9,936 nucleotides of DNA from an uncultured Bacteroidia bacterium (GTDB lineage Bacteria; Bacteroidota; Bacteroidia; Bacteroidales; Prolixibacteraceae), in assembly GCA_903859795.1 (NCBI GenBank), contig CAIOOC010000346.1:1-9936 (forward strand), read 5' to 3'. Of the stretch, positions 1 through 5,993 are shown piece after piece (the stretch's first letter is position 1; every line of letters starts with the position of its first letter). The notes beneath the pieces are model-generated. The model was not told where the DNA came from. It searched no databases and saw only the letters and a program-made list of their open reading frames with translations. Made by a program: the position numbers and the translations under genes.

Positions 1-528
1 TACAAACAGATTTACAACGACGAGTTGCTGATTATGGTTAAGGAGCGTGAAGAAAAATACAACAGGGGCGAACTTGCCCTTGAGGATTTCACGCTAAAAA
101 ATGCAGTATCCTTCCTTCAGAAACTTCATGACGCCGGGGTCAAACTTTATCTTGCAAGCGGTACTGACGAAGCAGATGTTAAGAGCGAGGCAAAAGTTTT
201 AGGTTATGACAACCTGTTTGAAGGAAGAATCTACGGTGCTGTTGGCGATATCACCAAGGAGGCAAAGAAGATCGTTCTTGACCGTATTCTCGATTCAATC
301 GGAGAAGCGGCTCAGGGTAAGGTGGCCACGTTTGGCGACGGACCTGTAGAGATGCGCGAAACTAACAAACGGGGTGGAATTTCAATCGGAGTTGCTTCCA
401 ATGAACTCAGACGTTACGGTCTCAACGAAAGCAAACGTACCCGTCTGATTAAAGCAGGGGCTGATGTGATCATTCCTGATTTCTCTCAGTTACCACAACT
501 GCTTAGTTTGTTGAATATTAAATCATAA
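1..528 (+). CDS. HAD-superfamily hydrolase, 3' part (5' end outside window)
   Basis: The frame is open from base 1 to the TAA at 526-528, giving about 175 C-terminal residues; the real start lies upstream. HAD enzymes are cytoplasmic Asp-nucleophile hydrolases, mostly phosphatases acting on sugar phosphates or nucleotides. Three of the four HAD motifs can be seen: motif II as LASGT (near bases 151-165), a motif III lysine in the ITKEAKK segment (about 250-270), and motif IV as FGDGPVE (331-351). The motif I DxDxT nucleophile segment and the start of the cap would lie upstream and cannot be checked. The next gene begins 3 nt after the stop, so the two are almost certainly cotranscribed and probably translationally coupled. 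The substrate is unknown; a phosphorylated sugar fits the neighbours. The upstream part could also carry another fused domain. The superfamily call is firm, the specificity is not. Confidence 0.82.
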   Translation, partial: YKQIYNDELLIMVKEREEKYNRGELALEDFTLKNAVSFLQKLHDAGVKLYLASGTDEADVKSEAKVLGYDNLFEGRIYGAVGDITKEAKKIVLDRILDSIGEAAQGKVATFGDGPVEMRETNKRGGISIGVASNELRRYGLNESKRTRLIKAGADVIIPDFSQLPQLLSLLNIKS

Positions 529-531
529 GTT

Positions 532-1638
532 ATGCCTTACCCAAAATTGGACCGCGACCGGCTGGACGTAAAGAAACTTGTCGACCGGAAAAACAAGGTT
601 TATATCGAAAAAGATCACGTTCCTGTTGATCAGAAACCTGCTCACCTCTCGGAATTAGGGGTGAGCCTGATAGCCAAAACTGCTGAACGCATCCATTCAG
701 CACGCACGGCCGGCCGCTCACGAATGCTAACTTTTGGTGCTCATACAATCAAAAACGGGATGGCGCCGACACTGATTGCCTTAATGGAAGAGGGTTGGGT
801 GACACATCTCTCAACAAATGGGGCCGGAATTATCCACGACTGGGAGTTTGCCTTTCAGGGAAAATCGAGCGAAGATGTGCGCGAAAATGTTGAACTCGGA
901 CAGTTCGGAATCTGGGACCATACCGGTTTCAGTATAAACCTGGCCCTTATTGTGGGGGCTTACGAAGGTTTGGGATATGGCGAATCGGTTGGTAAAATGA
1001 TCTCACTCGAGGGGTTACAAATTCCGGAAATATCATCGTTGCAGGATGAGGTCATCGGGGAAATTAAAACGAATCCGGATCTCGCTGCTGCCGCTGCCGA
1101 TCTTGCCGGGGTAATTCAGAAGTTTAATCTCAAACCCGGATTCATGAGTATTCCCCACCCGTTTAAGAGATATTCAGTACAGGCACGGGCATATGAATTA
1201 GGGATCCCTTTTACGGGACATCCCATGTTCGGTCATGATATCATCTATAACCATCCAATGAATCATGGAGCTGCTATTGGCCGTGTTGCCCAGAATGATT
1301 TTCTTAGCTTTGCAAAAAGTGTAAGTAATCTTGATTATGGTGTTTACATGTCTATCGGCTCTGCAGTAATGTCTCCGATGATCTTTGAAAAGGCATTGTC
1401 AATGTCTCAGAATCTGATTATGCAGCAAGGAGGTCATATCGACAACCATTTTATGCTTATTGTCGACCTTGCAGTTTCCGACTGGGACTGGAATAAAGAT
1501 GGAGAACCGCCGATGGATAATCCGGCTTATTACCTTCGGTACTGTAAGACCTTCAACCGGATGGGCGGAGAGATGCATTACCTCACTGCCGATAACCGCG
1601 ATTTTTTATTGGCTATCTATCAGAAATTGTCGGAATAA
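532..1638 (+). CDS. Deoxyhypusine-synthase-like protein of unknown function
   Basis: This encodes 368 residues with no signal peptide or membrane segment, so it is cytoplasmic. The start at 532 lies 3 nt after the HAD stop, with no visible Shine-Dalgarno. Several segments resemble the NAD-binding Rossmann-like fold of the deoxyhypusine synthase family: STNGAGIIHD (residues 94-103), SIGSAVMSPMIFEKALS (274-290) and GGHIDNH (300-306). The C-terminal stretch, where true DHS has its spermidine-accepting lysine in a KVYADAS-like motif, reads MHYLTADNRDF, and no equivalent lysine is evident. Bacteria also lack eIF5A, the DHS substrate, so a homospermidine-synthase-like or quite different NAD-dependent role is more plausible. 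The residues HPFKRYS and the histidine-rich GHPMFGHDIIYNHPMNH segment (about 228-244) may form a ligand or metal site. The family assignment comes from recalled motif likeness only. The pairing with a sugar-type HAD enzyme suggests metabolite chemistry rather than protein modification. Confidence 0.6.
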   Translation: MPYPKLDRDRLDVKKLVDRKNKVYIEKDHVPVDQKPAHLSELGVSLIAKTAERIHSARTAGRSRMLTFGAHTIKNGMAPTLIALMEEGWVTHLSTNGAGIIHDWEFAFQGKSSEDVRENVELGQFGIWDHTGFSINLALIVGAYEGLGYGESVGKMISLEGLQIPEISSLQDEVIGEIKTNPDLAAAAADLAGVIQKFNLKPGFMSIPHPFKRYSVQARAYELGIPFTGHPMFGHDIIYNHPMNHGAAIGRVAQNDFLSFAKSVSNLDYGVYMSIGSAVMSPMIFEKALSMSQNLIMQQGGHIDNHFMLIVDLAVSDWDWNKDGEPPMDNPAYYLRYCKTFNRMGGEMHYLTADNRDFLLAIYQKLSE

Positions 1639-1649
1639 TTTAAAAAAAT

Positions 1650-1737
1650 GCCACCAAAACACCAAAACTCCAAGTTCCACCAAATATCATTAGATTTATA
1701 ATTTTGGTGTAATTTAGTGTTTTGGAGCCTTGGTGGC
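1650..1737. repeat. Long imperfect palindrome (interspersed-repeat-like stem-loop)
   Basis: The left arm 1650-1684 and right arm 1703-1737 are inverted copies; 28 of 35 positions pair, one mismatch is a G-U wobble, and the loop is 18 nt. The outer ends GCCACCAA and TTGGTGGC pair perfectly. The left arm has an 8-nt period, with ACCAAAAC twice in a row at 1653-1668, followed by the degenerate units TCCAAGTT and CCACCAAA. It begins 12 nt after the stop of the DHS-like gene, so in RNA it could act as a terminator or a 3'-end stabiliser. Its form (CCACCAA-rich palindrome, non-coding, directly downstream of a gene) resembles dispersed palindromes I recall from environmental Bacteroidota, but only a copy-number search could confirm that. 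Confidence 0.75.
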
Positions 1738-1811
1738 GAAAAGATTTTTATACCAAACTCCTTCGACTTTTACTCACAAAACGGCAAGATATAACTTTAA
1801 AGACTTAAATA

Positions 1812-3086
1812 ATGAACAAAAACGAAATTCTCGAACTAAAGCATGAGGCCGAAAATCACCTGATTAACGAGCTTCTCCCATTTTGGACCACGCGGATGAA
1901 AGACGAAGTCAATGGCGGTTACCTGACCCATTTTGACAAAGAGGGAAAAGACTCAGGTGAAGATGAAAAGTCTCTGATTGCCCAGACCCGTTGCCTTTTT
2001 ACAATCTCCTCAGCACATCGCGCAGGTTATGGTGGAGGTGCATACGCCGCATTGGCAAAGCATGGTGCCGATTTCCTGATTGATAAAATGTGGGATAAGG
2101 AATATGGTGGCTTTTTCTGGATGATGGACAGGAAGGGCAATGTTAAAATTGACCAAAAAATTATTTATGGACATAGTTTTGCAATTTATTCGCTGAGTGA
2201 ATATACACTCGCCACTGGTGACCAGCGGGGTATTGAGTATGCTGAAAAGGTATTTGACCTGTTGCAGAAATATTGCGTCGATACGATGTATGGTGGTTAC
2301 TGGGAGATGTTCCGCCGTGACTGGACCCTTTGCGGTCCTGGCAGTCAGGGCGGCGACAGGAAAACGCTTGACGTTCACATGCACCTTATGGAAGCATATA
2401 CAACTCTTTACGAATGCACTGGCAAAGATGTTCATCGCCGCAAATTGCTTGAAGATATCGATCTGTTGATCAACAGAATAATTCATCCGGTTTACAAAAC
2501 CGGAATCCCTCAGTTCTTCAAGGACTGGTCTGTTGCGCCTCAAATCAAATTTGATATTATCTGGGGATGGGATCGTTTTTCAGAAGAGGGACATAAAGGA
2601 AATGCATCCGATAACTCCTGCTACGGTCATAACGCTGAGTTTGCCCATTTGTTAATTCATGCAATTAAAATTCTGAAAACCGATCCTGGATCCTATTCCG
2701 AATTGTTCCGGATTCTCTTTGATCATACTGTTGATAATGGAATTGACTGGGAATTTGGTGGAGTCTTTGTTGAGGGCCCTCACTCAGGCGGCGTCTATGA
2801 TAAGGAAAAGGAGTTCTGGCAACAAGCCGAAGCTTTGATCGGGCTGCTCGATGGTGTACTTTTGTTTGAAGATGAAAAATATTGGGATGCATACAAAAAT
2901 GTTCACCGGTTTGTACTGGACAAATTTGTGAATAAAGGTGTGGGAGAGTGGTATCCTTTACTTTCGCGTAAGGGTGAACCAATCTGGACACATATGGGCC
3001 ATTCATGGAAGATCAACTACCATACTGTCCGTGCAATGATTCAGAGTATCATCCGGTTGGATAAGATTGCGAATAAACTAAATTAA
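1812..3086 (+). CDS. AGE-family sugar 2-epimerase (cellobiose 2-epimerase-like)
   Basis: This encodes 424 residues, close to the roughly 390-420 usual for cellobiose/mannobiose 2-epimerases. The family interconverts the C2 configuration of sugars (GlcNAc/ManNAc, or the reducing glucose and mannose of disaccharides) in an (alpha/alpha)6 barrel in the cytoplasm; no signal peptide is present. Family segments in order: FWTTRMKDEVNGGYLTHFD near residue 25, SLIAQTRCLF near 57, YGHSFAIYSLSEY near 119, DVHMHLMEA (187-195), GHNAE (272-276), EFWQQAEALIGLLDG near 335, and HMGHSWKINYH (394-404). H191, H273 and H404 sit where the family places its catalytic and substrate-binding histidines. The G-H-x-x-E form is closer to cellobiose 2-epimerases than to renin-binding-protein-type GlcNAc epimerases, so a disaccharide or neutral-sugar substrate is favoured. 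The symporter gene follows after a 182-nt gap. The family is certain; the substrate is inferred. Confidence 0.9.
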   Translation: MNKNEILELKHEAENHLINELLPFWTTRMKDEVNGGYLTHFDKEGKDSGEDEKSLIAQTRCLFTISSAHRAGYGGGAYAALAKHGADFLIDKMWDKEYGGFFWMMDRKGNVKIDQKIIYGHSFAIYSLSEYTLATGDQRGIEYAEKVFDLLQKYCVDTMYGGYWEMFRRDWTLCGPGSQGGDRKTLDVHMHLMEAYTTLYECTGKDVHRRKLLEDIDLLINRIIHPVYKTGIPQFFKDWSVAPQIKFDIIWGWDRFSEEGHKGNASDNSCYGHNAEFAHLLIHAIKILKTDPGSYSELFRILFDHTVDNGIDWEFGGVFVEGPHSGGVYDKEKEFWQQAEALIGLLDGVLLFEDEKYWDAYKNVHRFVLDKFVNKGVGEWYPLLSRKGEPIWTHMGHSWKINYHTVRAMIQSIIRLDKIANKLN

Positions 3087-3131
3087 TTGGCGTCAAAAGA
3101 CATTAATTCTTATTCTTGCATTTCTATTTTT

Positions 3132-3235
3132 GAACCCTGAAAGGGTGAAATTTTAATAACCCTGGGTGTCAACCCACTGTTTGCAAAAAAAAGATATTTT
3201 CACAACCATGAAGGGGTTGAATTTCGTAATTTTAG
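3132..3235. repeat. Composite stem-loop intergenic repeat
   Basis: Three related hairpin-like modules occur in a row. ACCCTGAAAGGGT (3134-3146) folds on ACCCT/AGGGT. AACCCTGGGTGTCAACCC (3158-3175) repeats the ACCCTGGGT theme. CAACCATGAAGGGGTTG (3202-3218) folds on CAACC/GGTTG. The first and third are followed by the similar tails TGAAATTTTAAT and AATTTCGTAATTTTA. No reading frame of note crosses the region. The CCCTGAAGGG...GGTTGAAT vocabulary resembles intergenic repeats I recall from Bacteroidota genomes; that is memory, not a search. It lies between the epimerase stop and the symporter start, so it could end the first transcript, attenuate readthrough, or be a passive dispersed element. 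Confidence 0.6.
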
Positions 3236-3268
3236 GACCAATAATGATTTTATTTTAACTGACTAACA

Positions 3269-4882
3269 ATGAATTTATCACTAACTATTCTTGACTGGAT
3301 TGTTCTTGGCCTGGTCGTGGGGGGAAGCCTCTCCTTCGGCCTTTACATGGCCTATCTTAAAAAGGCTGGACAAAACAGCTCCAATTTCTTCCTTGGGGGA
3401 AGGTCTATGAAATGGCCAATTGTTGGCGCTTCAATGTTTGCTACAAACATCGGAGCAGAGCACCTTGTGGGTTTGTCAGGCGACTCCTATCGGTATGGTC
3501 TTTCAGCAGGATCTGTTGAATTAACATGTGCAATTACACTTGGGTTTGCCTGTGCGGTTTTGTACCCATATTACATCAAAAACAAGATTTATACGATCCC
3601 GGAATTTCTCGAGTTAAGGTATAACAGGCGTGCCCGAACCCTGTTTTCCGGGTTGATGCTTGTGATTAGTATCATGACAAAACTTGCATTCACCCTTTTT
3701 GCAGGTGCTCTTGTTTTGAACAGCATCCTTGGGTGGAATGTAATGACAACAGTCTTGATTGTTGGTATGGCGGTCGCAATCTTTACTATGCTGGGCGGAT
3801 TTACTGCGGTGGCCTATACTGATGTTATCCAGGTGGTTATTATGCTTGGAGGAACTTCAATCATGCTTTTTATCGGACTGGACAAAGTTGGCGGATGGCA
3901 CGGCCTTATGACTAAAGTACCCGATATGGTTTCGATTGCGAAGCCTTATGACGATCCGGTCTATCCGTTCTGGGGGATTTTGGCAACAGCTTTTTATGCC
4001 GGCATTTTTTATTGGGGCATTGACCAGGTAAACGTTCAGCGTGGATTGGCAGCCCAGGATATACACCATGCCAGGTGGGGAGCAATGTTTGCAGTCCTGT
4101 TGAAACTTTCACCCATATTTATTTTTGCACTGCCAGGAGTAATCGCCTATGCACTTTTCCCGGGTGAATTACAAGGGGAGGCGACTAAGCAAACGTTTGT
4201 CCTTCTGCTCAATAAACTTCTTCCTACAGGATTGAGAGGACTGCTATTAGCCTCGCTTATGGCAGCTCTTGTATCTTCAACGATTGCCGTACTGAATTCA
4301 GTTTCCACACTCGTGGTTCGCGACTTCTTACTTGAGTTTCGTCCAAATGTTCCCGAAAAAAAACAGGTGAGATTTGGCCGTTTTGTCATTATGATTGTGG
4401 CTTTTTTAGGCATGGGAGCCGCATGGCTGGTCTATAAAAATGAAGAGGGACTGTATAAATATTTGCAAACTATCTCCGCATATCTGGTCATACCTGTTTT
4501 CCCGGCAATCTTCTTCGGAATTGTCAGTAAAAAAGTTACATTAAAAGGTGCTGCTGTGTCTGTCGTGGTTGGCGTTATTCTGGCTACAATCTTCGTAATT
4601 GATCAAATACTTGGACCGTCGGCCGGGAAAGATTTATTTCCACTCCTGCATCATAAACTGACACTGAACTTTGGTTACCGCGGACTATGGGCCGAGATAT
4701 TTATTACCGGAGTTTTATTTGCTGTCTCTGCATTTACAGAAAAAACGGCACCCGAAAAACTGGCAAAGACAACAATTAATTATTCAAAAGGAGTTCCAAA
4801 ATTTGAAGGGATTACCGACTGGAGGTTACACTGGGGGATTCTGGCATCAATTACCTTATTTCTGTATATCTGGCTGAGCTGA
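3269..4882 (+). CDS. SSS-family sodium:sugar symporter (SGLT-type)
   Basis: This encodes 537 residues, typical of the solute:sodium symporter family, with many hydrophobic segments (about 13-14 expected) spread along the chain, so it is an inner-membrane Na+-coupled importer. The N-terminal hallmark NFFLGGRSMKWP (residues 39-50) is followed by the TM1 segment ASMFATNIGAEHLVGLSG. In a by-eye match to Vibrio SGLT, A58, N60 and I61 correspond to A62, N64 and I65. FYWGIDQVNVQRGLAAQ holds Y248, matching the gate tyrosine Y263. AALVSST holds A333, S336 and S337, matching the Na2-site residues A361, S364 and S365. Q400 in YLQT matches sugar-binding Q428. Conservation of both sodium- and sugar-site residues supports sugar rather than proline, pantothenate or iodide transport. 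The DUF1080 gene follows after 60 nt with no clear terminator, so the pair is probably cotranscribed. Confidence 0.95.
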   Translation: MNLSLTILDWIVLGLVVGGSLSFGLYMAYLKKAGQNSSNFFLGGRSMKWPIVGASMFATNIGAEHLVGLSGDSYRYGLSAGSVELTCAITLGFACAVLYPYYIKNKIYTIPEFLELRYNRRARTLFSGLMLVISIMTKLAFTLFAGALVLNSILGWNVMTTVLIVGMAVAIFTMLGGFTAVAYTDVIQVVIMLGGTSIMLFIGLDKVGGWHGLMTKVPDMVSIAKPYDDPVYPFWGILATAFYAGIFYWGIDQVNVQRGLAAQDIHHARWGAMFAVLLKLSPIFIFALPGVIAYALFPGELQGEATKQTFVLLLNKLLPTGLRGLLLASLMAALVSSTIAVLNSVSTLVVRDFLLEFRPNVPEKKQVRFGRFVIMIVAFLGMGAAWLVYKNEEGLYKYLQTISAYLVIPVFPAIFFGIVSKKVTLKGAAVSVVVGVILATIFVIDQILGPSAGKDLFPLLHHKLTLNFGYRGLWAEIFITGVLFAVSAFTEKTAPEKLAKTTINYSKGVPKFEGITDWRLHWGILASITLFLYIWLS

Positions 4883-4942
4883 TTTTCAGATGAATAGATA
4901 AGAAATTATCAGGCTAAATAACAAACATCTAATTTTTAAAAC

Positions 4943-5551
4943 ATGAAAAAATCTTCTGTATTATTATTCATCTCTCTGATGATTGGTTTCTCCGCACTGG
5001 TTGAGGCTAAACCAAAATGGATATCATTGTTTAATGGGAAAGACCTCTCCGGCTGGTTTGTACGAGGCAAAGCCACCTGGGCAGTCAAAGATGGAATATT
5101 GGTCGGCGAAGGCGGAATGGGGCATATCTATACCGATGCCGTTTGCACCGATTTTGAAGCAAAGGGAACTTTCAGGGTAACCGATATTGGAACGAAACCG
5201 AACAGCGGTTTCTATTTCCGCGCCAACCCGCCCGAAGATAAACCCGATGGATTTCCCCGCGGTTACGAAGCTCAGATCTGTAATAGCCAGGATGCCTATA
5301 CAGGATGGTTATGGAAGCCAGGAAAACCTACGGGAAAAGCAACTGAATTGCTGACCAAAGACGGTGAGTGGTTTACCTATCACATCAAGGCTATAGGTCC
5401 TCACATTCAGTTCTGGATTAACGACAAATTAGTGATGACCTATGATGACAGCGAATACAAGACAGGTCATTTTGCCATCCAGGGACATAATCCGGGTATG
5501 AGAGTTGAAGCTAAGGATTTGTTTTATAGGAGTCTGGATGAAAAAAAGTAG
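4943..5551 (+). CDS. Secreted DUF1080 / 3-keto-disaccharide hydrolase domain protein
   Basis: This encodes 202 residues consisting of a signal peptide and a single DUF1080 domain (Pfam 3-keto-disaccharide hydrolase, PF06439). The N-terminus MKKSSVLLFISLMIGFSALVEA fits a type I signal peptide with cleavage after VEA (residue 22); there is no lipobox cysteine, so the mature protein should be soluble in the periplasm or exported. Family motifs: WISLFNGKDLSGW (26-38), a GILVGEGG strand, SGFYFRAN, the GYEAQICN segment, TGWLWKPGK, EWFTYHIKAIGPHIQFWIND, and the terminal GHFAIQGHNPG strand. The fold is a concanavalin-like beta-sandwich. Some members hydrolyse 3-keto-glucosides and others may only bind sugars; I cannot assign catalytic residues here. 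It is a compact one-domain form. The position directly behind a sugar symporter and an epimerase fits glycoside processing outside the inner membrane before uptake. Confidence 0.9.
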   Translation: MKKSSVLLFISLMIGFSALVEAKPKWISLFNGKDLSGWFVRGKATWAVKDGILVGEGGMGHIYTDAVCTDFEAKGTFRVTDIGTKPNSGFYFRANPPEDKPDGFPRGYEAQICNSQDAYTGWLWKPGKPTGKATELLTKDGEWFTYHIKAIGPHIQFWINDKLVMTYDDSEYKTGHFAIQGHNPGMRVEAKDLFYRSLDEKK

Positions 5552-5570
5552 ATAGGGTCCGTATTGATTA

Positions 5571-5632
5571 ATGAGAGCCTGACTATGGCAGATACTTTTG
5601 TAGGAGAGTCCATTTCAAAGTCAGGCTCTCAT
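5571..5632. terminator. Strong inverted repeat, possible terminator of the symporter/DUF1080 transcript
   Basis: ATGAGAGCCTGACT (5571-5584) is the perfect reverse complement of AGTCAGGCTCTCAT (5619-5632). Just inside the arms ATGG (5585-5588) and CCAT (5610-5613) can pair further, leaving a 21-nt inner loop. It starts 20 nt after the DUF1080 stop, the usual place for a terminator. There is no downstream U-tract (ATTTAACAG follows), so intrinsic termination is uncertain; it could instead stabilise the mRNA 3' end or be a small palindromic repeat. Confidence 0.5.
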
Positions 5633-5841
5633 TTAACAGAGATTAGCAATTCCACTGCGCTTGTTTACTAATGACAGCTTTGTAAAAGGGCAGAATTCAG
5701 ATGGCGTTGCAGCTCAACAGGATCAGTATATTTCTTCGTCAATCCTTCGTAGTTACTTAAATTGAAATCCCAGGTTAAATTATGAAAGGTTCCTGCGGAA
5801 CAAAAAACCATGCAGATAGAATCTGTGATCCCTTTTACTTC

Positions 5842-5856
5842 TTAATCTCAGATTAA
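5842..5856. promoter_or_regulatory. 15-bp dyad TTAATCT-C-AGATTAA, operator candidate
   Basis: TTAATCT (5842-5848) and AGATTAA (5850-5856) are perfect inverted halves around a single C, the form of a site bound by a dimeric regulator. It lies about 140 nt upstream of the lipoprotein start and adjoins a run of ATATTAAC octamers. AT-rich sequence produces such dyads by chance, and no regulator gene is in the window. Confidence 0.35.
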
Positions 5857-5910
5857 ATATTAACAAATTGTCCAATTACGGAATCGTCATATTAACTTAT
5901 TGGTTAATAT
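5857..5910. repeat. Three ATATTAAC octamers, two forming an inverted pair
   Basis: ATATTAAC occurs at 5857-5864 and 5889-5896, and its reverse complement GTTAATAT at 5903-5910. The last two form an 8-bp inverted repeat with a 6-nt loop. The first and second are 32 nt apart start to start, about three helical turns, which would put them on the same DNA face. This suggests a regulator-binding cluster ahead of the lipoprotein gene, but the AT bias makes chance occurrence possible. Confidence 0.4.
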
Positions 5911-5993
5911 ACCATCTGATTTAAATAAATAATTGGAAGTTTTCCCCTGCCATTTGATGTTTCTTTGTTTCGACCAGATAATTATCACAAACA

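Larger units (their letters stand above)
5552..5993. other. 442-nt intergenic region, no gene seen
   Basis: I find no convincing gene on either strand. The longest ATG frames are a 28-codon frame at 5585 that overlaps a hairpin and a 19-codon frame at 5701, neither resembling a known protein. The left part holds a 14-bp inverted repeat (5571-5632). The middle, about 5640-5820, is featureless to me and may be decayed sequence. The right half is AT-rich, with a 15-bp dyad at 5842-5856 and three ATATTAAC octamers up to 5910. This probably separates the symporter/DUF1080 transcript from a separately controlled lipoprotein transcript. No clear TAnnTTTG promoter word was found ahead of the next start. 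Confidence 0.6.

Noticed and set aside
1792..1799. TAACTTTA as a promoter -7 element ahead of the epimerase
   Set aside because: It differs from TAnnTTTG at the last base, lies only 12 nt before the ATG, and no TTG-type upstream element stands at a fitting distance.
2010..2543. 177-codon minus-strand frame inside the epimerase gene
   Set aside because: It lies wholly within a gene with clear family motifs on the + strand, and its translation resembles no known protein; it is an antisense shadow.
3227..3234. TAATTTTA as a promoter -7 element ahead of the symporter
   Set aside because: It is the tail of the repeat module, is AT-rich by nature, and the only nearby TTG is just 8 nt upstream, too close.
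3130..3235. CRISPR-like or riboswitch-like array between epimerase and symporter
   Set aside because: The modules are unequal in length and spacing and differ in sequence, so it is not a CRISPR array. No known riboswitch core could be recognised.
5585..5671. 28-codon ATG frame after the DUF1080 gene
   Set aside because: It overlaps the hairpin, is very short, and shows no recognisable motif.
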